In this document: piece after piece, positions 24,922 through 34,094 of the stretch
Numbering within the stretch: position 1 is the stretch's first letter
How the letters are laid out: each line of letters begins with the position of its first letter
Notes under the pieces: model-generated
What the model was told of the DNA's origin: nothing
Database searches by the model: none
The model's input: only the letters and a program-made list of their open reading frames with translations
NCBI GenBank assembly: GCA_013214025.1
Contig: JABSRN010000100.1
Span: 1-35,018 of the forward strand
Direction of reading: 5' to 3'
DNA length: 35,018 bases
Source of the DNA: Polyangiaceae bacterium
GTDB lineage: Bacteria > Myxococcota_A > Polyangia > Polyangiales > Polyangiaceae
Position numbers and translations under genes: made by a program

Positions 24922-25349
24922 TGCGCCGAATCATGGCAGCGGTGCTGTTGGGAGCGTTGTTCTCAGTGGGTCTGGCCGTGAGCGGCATGACCCAACCCGA
25001 AAAGGTTGTGGGCTTTCTTGACGTAGCCGGTGACTGGGATCCCAGTTTGGCGTTTGTCACGGGGGGAGCCATCATGGTCAAACAGCCCTTCGTACTGTGA
25101 CGCAAGCGCCTCAGCGCGCCGTTGTTCGGAGGCGACTTCCGAATTCCGCCACCCGGGTCGATTGACGCTCGCCTACTGATCGGAGCCTCGCTGTTTGGCA
25201 TCGGATGGGGATTGACGGGTTTCTGCCCTGGCCCTGCCCTCACAGCTCTCGGCGCCGGCGACTCGGGCACATTTCTGTTTGTTGCGGCGATGCTCGCGGG
25301 CATGGCCTTTCATTACGCCGCGCACACCCACCGGGCGGGCACGCAATAG
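24921..25349 (+). pseudogene. YeeE/YedE-family partner (DUF6691-like), interrupted by in-frame TGA
   Basis: A good Shine-Dalgarno (AGGAGG) precedes the ATG at 24921. The translation MRRIMAAVLLGALFSVGLAV continues through SGMTQPEKVVGFLDVAGDWD and FVTGGAIMVKQPFVL to a TGA at 25098-25100. The same frame then runs on (RKRLSAPLFGGDF, DARLLIGASLFGIGWGLTGF, CPGPALTALGAGDSG) to TAG at 25347-25349. It matches the second half-transporter usually paired with YeeE, about 142 residues long. The TGA sits between FVL and RKR, where the family often has an aromatic or hydrophobic residue, so a TGG-to-TGA change is the simplest cause. Both halves of the pair are therefore damaged. Confidence 0.65.
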
Positions 25350-25351
25350 GT

Positions 25352-26161
25352 TCAGAATACCTCTCCCTCGCAACTGCCATCGTCCGCAGAGCTCGCGGGC
25401 TGTCGCCGAAGCGAGTCCACTAGCTGATTGACCAGGCAGGCGGCAGTGTCATCCGGCAGGCTCACGTTGATGAGCGCTTGTTTGACACAGTCTTTCATTT
25501 GCACCGCGCAGAAGCGACCGTCCGTACACTCGTCGGCGATCCGATCGGCCATGGCATCGCCAAAAGGGAGAATGAGTGCGGCAATGATCGAGGTGTCCTC
25601 GGACTCGGGATCGAAAAAGGTAGTTACGCAGCGGTCCTCGATTCGGGACAGACAATTTCCGCAGTACGCTTCCGCCAAACCTCGGTGGGAATCCGTAACG
25701 GTCACGTCCTGGAGCGCTTCCGAAAAACATCCACGCCCACCTCGAGTCTCGCGATCCACGCAGCGGGATTGGGCGTCCAAGAACTCGACGTTCAGCAAGT
25801 GAACGATGTCGTCACAGTCCTCGGCGAGAGCGGCAGCGCAGGCTTTCCGCTCCGCGTCCGCGGCATCATCGGGGTCAACGCAGGTGTCCGTCGCGCAGGT
25901 GTCCGCCGCTCCCAACCGTTGCGCGCAAAACACGTCGGCGCGCTCTTCGAGGCTGAGCTCGGCGCCCGCATCAACCTGCGTGGTCGGATCGGTGGCAACA
26001 ACGCCGGACTCAAACGGGCTGGCCGCGTCCCCTTCCGGCTCGCCGCTTCCAGCAGCGCCAGCACCCGGCGCGGACTGCTCGGGGCTCGCGCACGACAGCA
26101 TGAGCAGCGAAGCCAAAGAAACGAAAGTGATGCGTAAGGTCCGTAAGTGCAGCATGGTCAT
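25352..26161 (-). CDS. Cys-rich lipoprotein of unknown function
   Basis: I choose the ATG at 26159-26161, with AGGA four bases upstream; the ATG at 26155 is nearly as good. The longer open frame upstream is not protein-like. The 269-residue product has a lipoprotein signal (MTMLHLRTLRITFVSLASLL, lipidated Cys24 in MLSC) and an acidic/Gly linker. The mature domain has paired cysteines (CATDTCVDPDD, YCGNCLSRIEDRC, CTDGRFCAVQMKDC) and mostly helical character. It ends two bases from the convergent YedE-type pseudogene. Similar secreted helical Cys-rich lipoproteins occur in myxobacteria without known roles. Confidence 0.8.
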   Translation of the reverse strand: MTMLHLRTLRITFVSLASLLMLSCASPEQSAPGAGAAGSGEPEGDAASPFESGVVATDPTTQVDAGAELSLEERADVFCAQRLGAADTCATDTCVDPDDAADAERKACAAALAEDCDDIVHLLNVEFLDAQSRCVDRETRGGRGCFSEALQDVTVTDSHRGLAEAYCGNCLSRIEDRCVTTFFDPESEDTSIIAALILPFGDAMADRIADECTDGRFCAVQMKDCVKQALINVSLPDDTAACLVNQLVDSLRRQPASSADDGSCEGEVF

Positions 26162-26724
26162 GAAGTCCTGGGGAAGTAGCGAGATAGCCACCGCCCACTG
26201 CCGGAGTTCGGCGGTGCCCGTCGCCCCGAGGGCAGGCGCAACACCTCTTATTGTCCAAGTAGCAAATTTAATGCCAGCTACTGGAAGTCCAAATTGGCCC
26301 GAATACCGCTGATTCAGGCAGGCGCATTGCGCAGCAACCGTACAATACCGGCAAAAAGTATCGGATCTTGCGTCCACCGGGGACGACACCCCCTACGCGA
26401 TTCGGATCGTGTCTCCGCGAGTCACTGGGGCAAGCCCAACTGATAAATTCGACCGCCGCCGAAAGCATTGCCAACGGGGCGGAAGCGCCGCGGTTTCAGG
26501 TTGGCTACTCCCTGGCTCGGCTGACTGACTGACTGACTGACGACAATCGACTGCTGCGCGCTGGCTGCCCAAACAAATCACCCGCGCCCGCGCTAAATAA
26601 CCGACGCTAAGTAGAAGAAATCACCTGCAAAGGCAGCTCCCGGGCCCGCACCCGCGGTCCCCAGTACGCACCCGAGACGGCGACAAGAATTTGACGAAGC
26701 GGCCAGAGGGCATGATGATGTGCT
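26162..26724. other. Divergent intergenic region
   Basis: This stretch of about 560 bp lies between the Cys-rich lipoprotein gene (minus) and the small STAS-like gene (plus). It holds a stem-loop-like inverted repeat at 26255-26284 (CCAAGTAGC and GCTACTGG arms, 13-base loop, one bulge) and a tetranucleotide repeat at 26521-26541. No RNA gene or coding frame is evident. Confidence 0.6.
26521..26541. repeat. Tetranucleotide microsatellite (CTGA)5
   Basis: Five exact tandem copies of CTGA plus one C lie in the intergenic region, about 185 bases upstream of the small plus-strand gene. Exact tetranucleotide tracts are slippage-prone; this is the only one noticed in the window. Confidence 0.9.
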
Positions 26725-27189
26725 GTGGCTCTAGGGGAACTAACCGGCACCGACCTCGAAACCCTCACCACGGATCTTGGTGTGGTCCAGTGCTGGTGTG
26801 TCGCACAGAGCACCCTGGTGTGCCGTGTGACCGGCACGATGACCTTGCAGCACGCAGAAATGATGATGCGCTACAGCGAAATCATCAACGAACGCAACGG
26901 GGGCATCCCCGCCCCGGCCATCCATGACTGGCTCGGGCTGGAAAATTATCATTCTAACGCTCGCCTCGCGCTGACCCACTGGCTTCTGAGGAACCGTGGA
27001 GAGTTTACCGACGTGCACCTGGCGTCGACCTCCAAGATGGTCAGCATGGGCGTTGCCGTCGCGAATATCGCTGTAGGCGGTATCATCGAGCACCACACGG
27101 CTTTGCCGTCGCTGCAGCGGTCCTTCGATCTGCTTCACGCCCCGGTCGCCCAGCGTGCGCGCATGTCTTGGCCCCCCGTACGCGTCTAG
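26725..27189 (+). CDS. Small hypothetical protein, possibly STAS/SpoIIAA-like
   Basis: The 154-residue frame starts at GTG 26725, the first start after an in-frame stop at 26716. The sequence is protein-like: VQCWCVAQSTLVCRVTGTMT, ARLALTHWLLRNRGEFTDVH, and MVSMGVAVANIAVGGIIEHH near the end. The order of a short strand with VTGxMT, a 'HDWLGLENY' turn, a 'LTxWLLRNR' helix and a 'STSKMVSMGVAVAN' helix resembles STAS/SpoIIAA-type single-domain proteins I have seen in myxobacteria, but I cannot confirm the family. No signal peptide or membrane segment. It is convergent with the efflux operon, 64 bp away, without a clear terminator. Confidence 0.6.
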   Translation: MALGELTGTDLETLTTDLGVVQCWCVAQSTLVCRVTGTMTLQHAEMMMRYSEIINERNGGIPAPAIHDWLGLENYHSNARLALTHWLLRNRGEFTDVHLASTSKMVSMGVAVANIAVGGIIEHHTALPSLQRSFDLLHAPVAQRARMSWPPVRV

Positions 27190-27253
27190 GGCGGCACCGC
27201 TCAATCCAGAACGCCGCTCAATCCCGTACCGCCGGTGAAGTCCCGACCACCGA

Positions 27254-30200
27254 TCAGTCGGTGACCGCCGCAGAGTCCCCGACCGCGGCCGTTGCCGCCA
27301 ATTGCCGGGGGATGGCGCCGAAGCGCAGGTAGAGCGCCGGCAGTACAACCATGTTCAGCGCCGTGCTGGTGATGAGTCCGAACAGGATGACCACCGCCAT
27401 GGGAGATTGGATTTCCGTGCCGGGCTCGCCAGCGCGCATGACCAGCGGCACCAGCGCTAGGCCCGACGCCAGCGCCGTCATCAGAATCGGGTTGAGTCGC
27501 TCTACGGCTCCCCTCACTACTGCCTCGCGGGCGTCCAGCACCTGCTCCTCCCGTACCAGATGGTGTACGTGCGAAACCATCAGCAATCCGTTACGGGTCG
27601 CGATACCGAACAAGGCAATGAAGCCGACGATGGACGCAATGGACAATACGCCTCCAGAGGCGTACACGCCGGCGACACCCCCAATCAAGGCGAGAGGAAG
27701 GTTCAGCAACACCAAGAGGGCGTCGCGGACGGAGCCGAATGCCCCGAGCAGCAATACGAAGATAGCTATCAATACGCCGACACCGACGGCCATCAACGTG
27801 CGAGACGCGCTCTCTGCGCTAGCGAACTGCCCGCCGTAGGCCACACGGTAGCCATCGGGGAACTTCACCTCAGAAGCAATGCGACTGCGAATATCGCCGA
27901 TCACGCTACCGAGATCACGACCCGCTACATTGCACTGGACGACGATCTTGCGCTGACCGTTCTCGTGGGAGATCGCACTGGGGCCTCGCTCCTTACGAAT
28001 ATCGGCCAGCGCGTGCAGATGCACGGGGGCGCCCCCCGGCGTCATCACCAGAGCCGACTCGATGGCCTCAATATCTTCGAGCACCTCCGGTGGGTATCGG
28101 ATAATCAAGTCAAAACTTCGCTGCCCTTCAAGCACACGCGATGCTGTGTGACCCAAAAACGCAATCTCGGTGGCCTCCGTGACGTCGTGAACGCTGAGCC
28201 CATGTCGCGCGATAGCCGCCCGATCGGCTTTCACTGTGAGCAGCGGGATGTCGCTCTGCTGTTCGATGGAGAGATCCACCACTCCAGGAATCGTATCCAT
28301 CACCGCCTTCACCGCCTCCGCAGTTTGACGAAGTACTCGCAGATCATCCCCAAAGACCTTGACCGCGATGTTCGCCCGCGTGCCGCTGAGCATGTGATCG
28401 ATTCGATGACTGATCGGCTGACCGATGAGAATGTTCGTCCCCGGCACCGCGCTCAGTTTCTTGCGGATCTCCGCTGTGACGGTCTCGATGCTGCGGCTAC
28501 CCATGGCAAGCGCTACGTCTACCTCCGTTACATTGGAGTCCTGAGTATGTTCGCCGGAATCTGGGCGTCCTGTACGGCGAGCCACACTTTTGACCTCCGG
28601 AACTTCCATCAACAAGGTCTCCACTGTTCGCCCAATGGCATCGGACTGTTCCAAGGAGGTACCCGGCAACGTCACCGCGCCAATCGTCAGCGCCCCTTCG
28701 TTAAAAGTCGGAAGGAAAGAGCGACCGAGCGAGAAGGTACAGGCGGCCGCCACAACAAACGCCAACACAGCAACCGCCGCCACGTCTCCCCAGCGATCCA
28801 GCGTGGAACGCAACAACGGTTCGTAGACCCGCTTCAACCACGCCGGCAGACCCTTCTCTTCGTGGCTTTGCACAGCAGAGGACGACGGCAGTAGCAACGA
28901 ACACAACACCGGCGTTACGGTCAGCGCCACCGCTAGAGAGGCCAGCACACTCACGACATAAGCAAAACCCAGCGGACGCAGAAGTCGGCCCTCGACTCCC
29001 GCGAGGAAACCCACGGGAACGAACACCAGCACGATGATGAGGGTCGCAAACACGATGGCGCCGCGAATTTCACGACTGGCCTGGAACACCACGTCCAGTT
29101 GAGAGCGCTGCTGATCGCCGGGCAGGGCCATGTTTTCCCGCAGGCGCCTCACCACGTTTTCCACATCGACGATGGCGTCGTCCACCAACGCACCAACGGC
29201 GATGGCCATGCCCCCCAATGACATCGTGTTGAGGGTCACGCCGAGGGCGCTCATGGCAATGATCGACGCCAACAAGGAGAGCGGTATGGCGAGCATGGTG
29301 ATCAGCGTCGCCCGCCCACTCATCAGGAAGATCAACACGATGAACAACACCAAGAAGGCGCCATCGCGCAGGGCGCCGACGACATTGCCAACGGCAGTTT
29401 CGATAAAATCCGCTTGCCGAAACACATCCCGACGCAAAATCATGCCCTCGGGCAACTCCCGCTGAATGTCATCCAGTGCGCGATCGAGGCTTGCCGTCAA
29501 TTCCAAGGAGTTCACGCCGGGCTGCTTCTGCACCCCGAGTATCAGCGCCGGCTTGCCGCCATAGGAGCCTGCCCCCCGGGGGATGGCGGCGCCAATGCGC
29601 ACGTCGGCCACATGACGCACCAGCAACGGCTGTCCGTCGCGCACCTCGATGACAGTGTTTTCCAGATCTTCGAGGCTACGCACCCGCCCGATGCCCTGGA
29701 TCAGATACTCCTGACCACCGGTGACATAGAAACCTGCCGGCACGTTCTCGTTGGTATTCTCCAGTGCCTCGACGACGCGATCCAGGCCCAGCTCATAGGC
29801 GGCGAGGCGCTCCGGCTTGACGATGATCTGGTACTGCTTTTCGGAGCCACCCGTCATCACGACCTGGGACACCCCGGGGACCGACAGCAAGCGGCGGCGC
29901 ACAGTCCAGTCGGCCCAGGTTCGGAGATCTGTCGCCAAACCACTCTCCGATTGCAAAGCGACAAACATCACCTCGCCCATGATGGACGCCACCGGACCCA
30001 GCACAGGCTCGTCGACACCATGGGGCAGACGACCTCGCGTGCTCGCGATTCGCTCGGTCACCATTTGTCGCGCTTGGTAGATATCGCGGCCCCAATCGAA
30101 TTCCACCCAGACAATGGACAACCCCACAGCTGTCGACGACCGGATGCGTCGGACCCCCGGGGCCCCACTGAGGGCGGCTTCGATGGGAACAGTGATTTGT

Positions 30201-30388
30201 GTCTCGACCTCCTCCGGCGCCATGCCGTGGGCCTCGCTGATCACGGTGACAGTAGGAGCCGTCAGATCAGGAAAGACGTCGAGCGCCATACGTTCTGTTT
30301 CGAATACGCCCCAAACGACGGTCAGTAGCGTCAACAAGACGACTACCAGCCGGTTATCGAGGGATGCTTTGATGACTTTATCCAGCAT
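27254..30388 (-). CDS. Heavy-metal efflux RND pump, CzcA/CusA family
   Basis: The 1044-residue inner-membrane pump has TM1 at about 13-30, followed by VFPDLTAPTVTVISEAHGMA typical of the HME subfamily. The proton-relay helix is AIAVGALVDDAIVDVENVVR, with Asp403/Asp404 and Glu410 where CzcA and CusA keep charged residues. A second repeat follows (SISHRIDHMLSGTRANIAVK-type motif), then the last helix bundle (IASIVGFIALFGIATRNG). It pumps metal ions from periplasm or cytoplasm to outside through the TolC-type protein encoded in the same operon. Which metal (zinc, cobalt, nickel, copper or silver) cannot be told; the His-rich partners favour a divalent ion. It starts six bases after the adaptor gene and is the last gene of the operon. 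Confidence 0.94.
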   Translation of the reverse strand: MLDKVIKASLDNRLVVVLLTLLTVVWGVFETERMALDVFPDLTAPTVTVISEAHGMAPEEVETQITVPIEAALSGAPGVRRIRSSTAVGLSIVWVEFDWGRDIYQARQMVTERIASTRGRLPHGVDEPVLGPVASIMGEVMFVALQSESGLATDLRTWADWTVRRRLLSVPGVSQVVMTGGSEKQYQIIVKPERLAAYELGLDRVVEALENTNENVPAGFYVTGGQEYLIQGIGRVRSLEDLENTVIEVRDGQPLLVRHVADVRIGAAIPRGAGSYGGKPALILGVQKQPGVNSLELTASLDRALDDIQRELPEGMILRRDVFRQADFIETAVGNVVGALRDGAFLVLFIVLIFLMSGRATLITMLAIPLSLLASIIAMSALGVTLNTMSLGGMAIAVGALVDDAIVDVENVVRRLRENMALPGDQQRSQLDVVFQASREIRGAIVFATLIIVLVFVPVGFLAGVEGRLLRPLGFAYVVSVLASLAVALTVTPVLCSLLLPSSSAVQSHEEKGLPAWLKRVYEPLLRSTLDRWGDVAAVAVLAFVVAAACTFSLGRSFLPTFNEGALTIGAVTLPGTSLEQSDAIGRTVETLLMEVPEVKSVARRTGRPDSGEHTQDSNVTEVDVALAMGSRSIETVTAEIRKKLSAVPGTNILIGQPISHRIDHMLSGTRANIAVKVFGDDLRVLRQTAEAVKAVMDTIPGVVDLSIEQQSDIPLLTVKADRAAIARHGLSVHDVTEATEIAFLGHTASRVLEGQRSFDLIIRYPPEVLEDIEAIESALVMTPGGAPVHLHALADIRKERGPSAISHENGQRKIVVQCNVAGRDLGSVIGDIRSRIASEVKFPDGYRVAYGGQFASAESASRTLMAVGVGVLIAIFVLLLGAFGSVRDALLVLLNLPLALIGGVAGVYASGGVLSIASIVGFIALFGIATRNGLLMVSHVHHLVREEQVLDAREAVVRGAVERLNPILMTALASGLALVPLVMRAGEPGTEIQSPMAVVILFGLITSTALNMVVLPALYLRFGAIPRQLAATAAVGDSAAVTD

Positions 30389-30394
30389 GGCGGC

Positions 30395-31981
30395 TCAGTG
30401 CGCGTGGCCGTGGGCTGGCACAGACGTGGACGATCCCGCCAAGTGCACGTAATACGCCCCCACCGTGGCGACTCGCGCCCCCGGGCGCAGTCCGGAAGTC
30501 ACGGCCACCCAACCCCGGTCGCTCGGACCGAGCTCGACGATCCGGCGCTCGTAGGATTCGCCACTCGTTTGCACGTACACCACGTCCTTGCCGGCATCAT
30601 CGATGATGGCTCCGGTTGGCACCGCCAAGGATTGTTGGCTCGTGCCCGTCAGAATGTGCATTTTGGCGAACAAGTTCACGGCAAAGGCCCGATCGTTATT
30701 CTCGAACTCGAAAACCAGGGGCGCGGTGCGAGTTCGGGGATTAATGACTCCTCCGAAGGCTACCAGCTTGCCGCCGTTTTCCAGATCGATCTCAAATGGC
30801 TTCGGGTAACCCTCCACCTCGAACCAGACGCCAGAGGCTCCTCGCAAACGACCCACGTCGGCGGCGGGAATGTCCGCCTCTAACCACAAGCGGTCCAAAT
30901 CCACCACGTGGATGAGCGATTTTCCCTCTTCGACGAATGCACCGGAGGTAATAAAGGTTTCGACCACCGTGCCATCGATGGGCGAACGCACCTGTAGCCG
31001 TGAGCCACCACCGCTCAGACTCTGATTACCTCGGTACTGAGCGACCCGGCGCTTCGCAGCGGAGACCTCCGCGAGAGACGTCGCTAGGCGTTTTCTCGCC
31101 ACCTCGACCCGGCGCTCCGCCACCGCTCCTTCAGCGAGCAAGGCTTCGAGGCGTTCGAGATCCTTCTTGTCCAAGTCATGCTGTGCACGTCCGCGACTGA
31201 CGTCCAGATCGAGGGTCGCGATATCCGCCGAATCTCCGAGCCGCGGGCTCAGTGCCAGCAGTACCTCCCCGCGCTTCACGTCCCGACCGATCGTGGGCAG
31301 TTTGTCTGCGGCGGTCGTCACCCTGCCCGACACGGGGGCGCTGACTTTCGCCTCCCCTCCCGCTCTCGCTCGTATGTGGCCAGTAGTCCGCACCGAGGCT
31401 CGGAGTTTGCGCTCGCTCACCGTGGCGGTAGCAAACTGCACCTTCCACTGCTGTTCCTTCAGGAACGAAATCGCGCCGGGTGAGTCCGGCACCTCCGCAG
31501 TGCCGGCCCGTGCCTTATCCGAGCTGGCGAATACGTCTCGTACACCCAGCTCATGTTTGGCCGACAGCTTGCCCTCAAGCTGAACCGTGAGGGTTCGTTT
31601 GCCCCCGTGTTTCGGCAGCGCCACCGGGCGGAAGATCCCTGGAGTCTTCGATGGCTGGGCCTCGAAACGTTCCTCAGGCGATCCGGCGCCCGACAAAATT
31701 ACCACCACTTTGCCTTCTCGAACGGGTTTGAAATCGCTCAGCCGTGTGAGATGCACGGCGAACGCCGATTTACGCCCCACGGTGAGCGCCGGGTACTCCA
31801 CGAATAGTTCGGTCTGCTCAGTAAAGTGCGTCACCACGACAGCCGGGTAGTCGTGTCCGCCATGCCCGTGGTCGTCGTGACCATGGTCGCCGTGGTCACG
31901 ACGACCACGATCGTCATGCCCGTCACCACGGTTGCAAGCCAAAAGGAGAAGTCCGGCAGCTAGGAAATATCGGTGTTTCAT
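30395..31981 (-). CDS. RND periplasmic adaptor lipoprotein with His-rich N-terminus (CzcB/CusB-like)
   Basis: I use the ATG at 31979-31981, which overlaps the stop of the TolC-type gene (ATGA) and gives a lipoprotein signal (MKHRYFLAAGLLLLAC, Cys16). Seven histidines interleaved with Asp and Gly follow at residues 22-43 (DHGDHGHDDHGHGGHD), a likely metal-binding or metal-buffering tail. The remainder has the adaptor layout: a beta-sandwich (about 50-150), the barrel/lipoyl half (KVSAPVSGRVT), a coiled hairpin (about 265-330, ARKRLATSLAEVSAAKRRVA), the second lipoyl half (VRSPIDGTVVETFITSG) and the membrane-proximal domain (TSGLRPGARVATVGAYYV). It links the pump and TolC-type channel. At 528 residues it is longer than typical CusB because of the N-terminal beta domain. 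Confidence 0.92.
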   Translation of the reverse strand: MKHRYFLAAGLLLLACNRGDGHDDRGRRDHGDHGHDDHGHGGHDYPAVVVTHFTEQTELFVEYPALTVGRKSAFAVHLTRLSDFKPVREGKVVVILSGAGSPEERFEAQPSKTPGIFRPVALPKHGGKRTLTVQLEGKLSAKHELGVRDVFASSDKARAGTAEVPDSPGAISFLKEQQWKVQFATATVSERKLRASVRTTGHIRARAGGEAKVSAPVSGRVTTAADKLPTIGRDVKRGEVLLALSPRLGDSADIATLDLDVSRGRAQHDLDKKDLERLEALLAEGAVAERRVEVARKRLATSLAEVSAAKRRVAQYRGNQSLSGGGSRLQVRSPIDGTVVETFITSGAFVEEGKSLIHVVDLDRLWLEADIPAADVGRLRGASGVWFEVEGYPKPFEIDLENGGKLVAFGGVINPRTRTAPLVFEFENNDRAFAVNLFAKMHILTGTSQQSLAVPTGAIIDDAGKDVVYVQTSGESYERRIVELGPSDRGWVAVTSGLRPGARVATVGAYYVHLAGSSTSVPAHGHAH

Positions 31982-33285
31982 GACTGCGTCCTCCCCAAGA
32001 GTCCGTCTAGCTTCAGGGCGGCTTGTCTCGCTCGCCACTGCAAATCCACCACGGACAATCGACTGTTGACCTCAGCGCGGTAAGCATCGATCAGCTCAAC
32101 GATGCCGACCTCACCACCCCGGTAGGCAGCATTGACGGAAGTCACCAGTTCATTCAAGCGCGGCAGGGATCCCTTACGCTGGGTTTCAGAGACTTCTCGC
32201 AGTTGATTGACCTGGACAGCGAGACCGCGGGAGTCGGCAAAGGCCTGCTGAGTACGGCGCTTGGCGGTAGCGGTCGCCTCGGATGCTCGCGCGGACGCCT
32301 CCGCGGACTTGCCTTGAGCGCGGTTGAACACGGGTAGCGCCAGCGACGCCCCAGCGATATAACCGTTGTTTCGAATCCCCGCGGTTTCGACGCCCCGGTA
32401 ACCCACCGACAGCGAAAGCTTCGGGATCCAGGCACGGCGCGATGCCTGTTGCTCGAGCTTCGCGGCATCCGCCAGGTGACGTTGGGCAAGCAAGTCCCCG
32501 CGGGAACTTAAAGCGCCGCGCATGGCAGCTTCGGTCAGCGGCGCGCGTTGTGGCAGCAATTCGCCTGCGAGCTTGGTCTCGAGTGAGATATCCCCCGTTA
32601 GCAACGCCACCAAGCGAGATCGTGCCCCCTGCAACATGGCAAACTCAGCCCCCCAGCTAGCCTCTGCCCGGCGGCTCTGTTGGGCCAGCCGCAACGACTC
32701 ATAGCGCGGGGCATCGCCACTTTTGACTCGGAGCTCGACGGTTTGCAGCGCCGCCGCTAGTCGGGCACGCCACGTCTGCAGAATATCGGAGCGTTCTTGC
32801 CGGTAAAGGGCCTCGAAGAACACACTCCGAGCGGCCGTCGTCTGCAGCCAACGCGATCCGGTCCCGCGCGCCCGGGCGGCATCCGCACGTCGAGAAGCGG
32901 CATCCGACCACAGCCCCCGACGCCCAGAAAAATCGAAGGACTGACTGAGCTGCAGCTGGTCCTCCGTCTCTCCGCCTTCCAGCTGGCTGCGCTGATAGGC
33001 GATTCGCGGATTGTCCCAAAGACTAGCCGATTGCCCTCGGGCGTCAGCCACGGCAGCACGGCTCTGCGCCTGTTGTTGAATGCTCTCGGACTGGAGCAGG
33101 CGACGAATCACATCCTGCTCGTCGAGCGTCGATGCCCCCGACGAGTCTGCGACAGGACTAGCCACGACGGGGCCAGTCACCTCTGACGGGGCCGTCGTCG
33201 CTGACTGAGCCGACGCCACAGTCGTCGTCACTGAAAACAATAAACTAGCTAAACCAACCGAAAATCTTGCCTGGCGAATAGTCAT
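31978..33285 (-). CDS. TolC-family outer-membrane factor (CzcC/CusC-like)
   Basis: The 435-residue protein has a signal peptide (about 1-26, ending VASAQ) and the duplicated outer-membrane efflux domain. The first half has WDNPRIAYQRSQLEGGETED and LSQSFDFSGRRGLW, with long helices after it. The second half has LLAQRHLADAAKLEQQASRR, IPKLSLSVGYRG and SLALPVFNRAQGKSAEA. The 'FDFSGRRGLW' and 'LPVFNRAQG' strand ends fit the HME class. It forms the outer-membrane duct for the pump and adaptor that follow, and overlaps the adaptor gene by four bases. It lies 110 bp downstream of the His-rich gene, so the operon probably begins further upstream. Confidence 0.92.
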   Translation of the reverse strand: MTIRQARFSVGLASLLFSVTTTVASAQSATTAPSEVTGPVVASPVADSSGASTLDEQDVIRRLLQSESIQQQAQSRAAVADARGQSASLWDNPRIAYQRSQLEGGETEDQLQLSQSFDFSGRRGLWSDAASRRADAARARGTGSRWLQTTAARSVFFEALYRQERSDILQTWRARLAAALQTVELRVKSGDAPRYESLRLAQQSRRAEASWGAEFAMLQGARSRLVALLTGDISLETKLAGELLPQRAPLTEAAMRGALSSRGDLLAQRHLADAAKLEQQASRRAWIPKLSLSVGYRGVETAGIRNNGYIAGASLALPVFNRAQGKSAEASARASEATATAKRRTQQAFADSRGLAVQVNQLREVSETQRKGSLPRLNELVTSVNAAYRGGEVGIVELIDAYRAEVNSRLSVVDLQWRARQAALKLDGLLGRTQS

Positions 33286-33395
33286 GCCAGAACCTCCCTA
33301 TCAACACGCACGGATAGACCGCACGACATAGCGCGCCCCCGCCAGCGCGATGCCAGCGAGCCGAGCGCTCCTGCGATTACGAGATCCGCCGCCGA

Positions 33396-33860
33396 CTAGG
33401 CGACGGTGGTTGTTACGGGAGGACGAAACAAGTGGTTGCCATGACCGTTCGGTCCGGCTCGCTCCACCCCGGGGCGACCTTCAACGGAAACAAGCACTGC
33501 CTGCACAAGCTTTGGCATCAACTCCGGCGCGAGAAAACTAACCGAGCTGTGGCACGGGCAGGTATGCACGATGCCCCCGCAGCCGTGCTCCAACTCACTG
33601 TTATGAGCGTGCGTGTCTTGGGCGCCGGATTCGTGATCGCTCGCCGCTCCGTGCCCATGCTCCGAAGACTCTCCCTGGGAGCTCGCGTGTTCATGGGAAC
33701 CGTGCTCGTGATCCCCATGGTGACCGGATGAGCTGTGGCCCGCAGAGTGGGCAGCGTGACCCTGCGCAATGTAGTGCGCGACGTTCTCGAACACCTCGCT
33801 GCCCCCGGGCATGGCCAGCAGGAAAAGCGTGAGTGAAAAGAACAGCGACAGAAAGCGCAT
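33396..33860 (-). CDS. Histidine-rich exported protein with CxCH motif
   Basis: The start is uncertain. The ATG at 33858-33860 gives a normal signal or anchor sequence (MRFLSLFFSLTLFLLAMPGG), while the frame stays open to an ATG at 33944 with a poor extension; neither has a strong Shine-Dalgarno. The mature part is dominated by histidines and acidic residues (HSAGHSSSGHHGDHEHGSHE, then HAHNSELEHGCGG) and then CPCH (CGGIVHTCPCHSSVSFL). Such short periplasmic proteins accompany metal-efflux operons (CzcI-like or DUF2946-like) and are thought to bind or sense metal. The family name is inferred; the metal-binding composition is seen. It is the first gene on this strand of the efflux operon. Confidence 0.72.
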   Translation of the reverse strand: MRFLSLFFSLTLFLLAMPGGSEVFENVAHYIAQGHAAHSAGHSSSGHHGDHEHGSHEHASSQGESSEHGHGAASDHESGAQDTHAHNSELEHGCGGIVHTCPCHSSVSFLAPELMPKLVQAVLVSVEGRPGVERAGPNGHGNHLFRPPVTTTVA

Positions 33861-34094
33861 GGGCGAGTGCCCAGCGTAGATCCACTCTTGCCTCATCGCA
33901 ACGCCGGCCCCCGCTCCAAAGCGGTAGTTCTTAGGGATTTTCATGCATAAGCGTGTCCCGGGGCCCCAAAAGTCTTCCCGCTAGGGTTCCCTACCGGGCC
34001 GATCCCGCGCGCACCCGACAGATCCGTGCCGCCCAGAAACACGGCCCTCCGCACTGCCCTTGACGGCACTTATTAGGTGGTTAAATCAGCGTGC

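Noticed and set aside
25098-25100. In-frame TGA in the YedE-type gene as a selenocysteine codon or reassigned Trp codon.
   Set aside because: TGA serves as a normal stop for many genes here (for example tonB, the receptor and the adaptor), so reassignment is excluded. No selenocysteine-insertion hairpin was evident, and a TGG-to-TGA change beside other lesions is simpler.
27248-27263. Hairpin CACCGA-TCAG-TCGGTG as a terminator between convergent genes.
   Set aside because: The arms are only six bases, no T tract follows on either strand, and it overlaps the end of the RND pump coding sequence.
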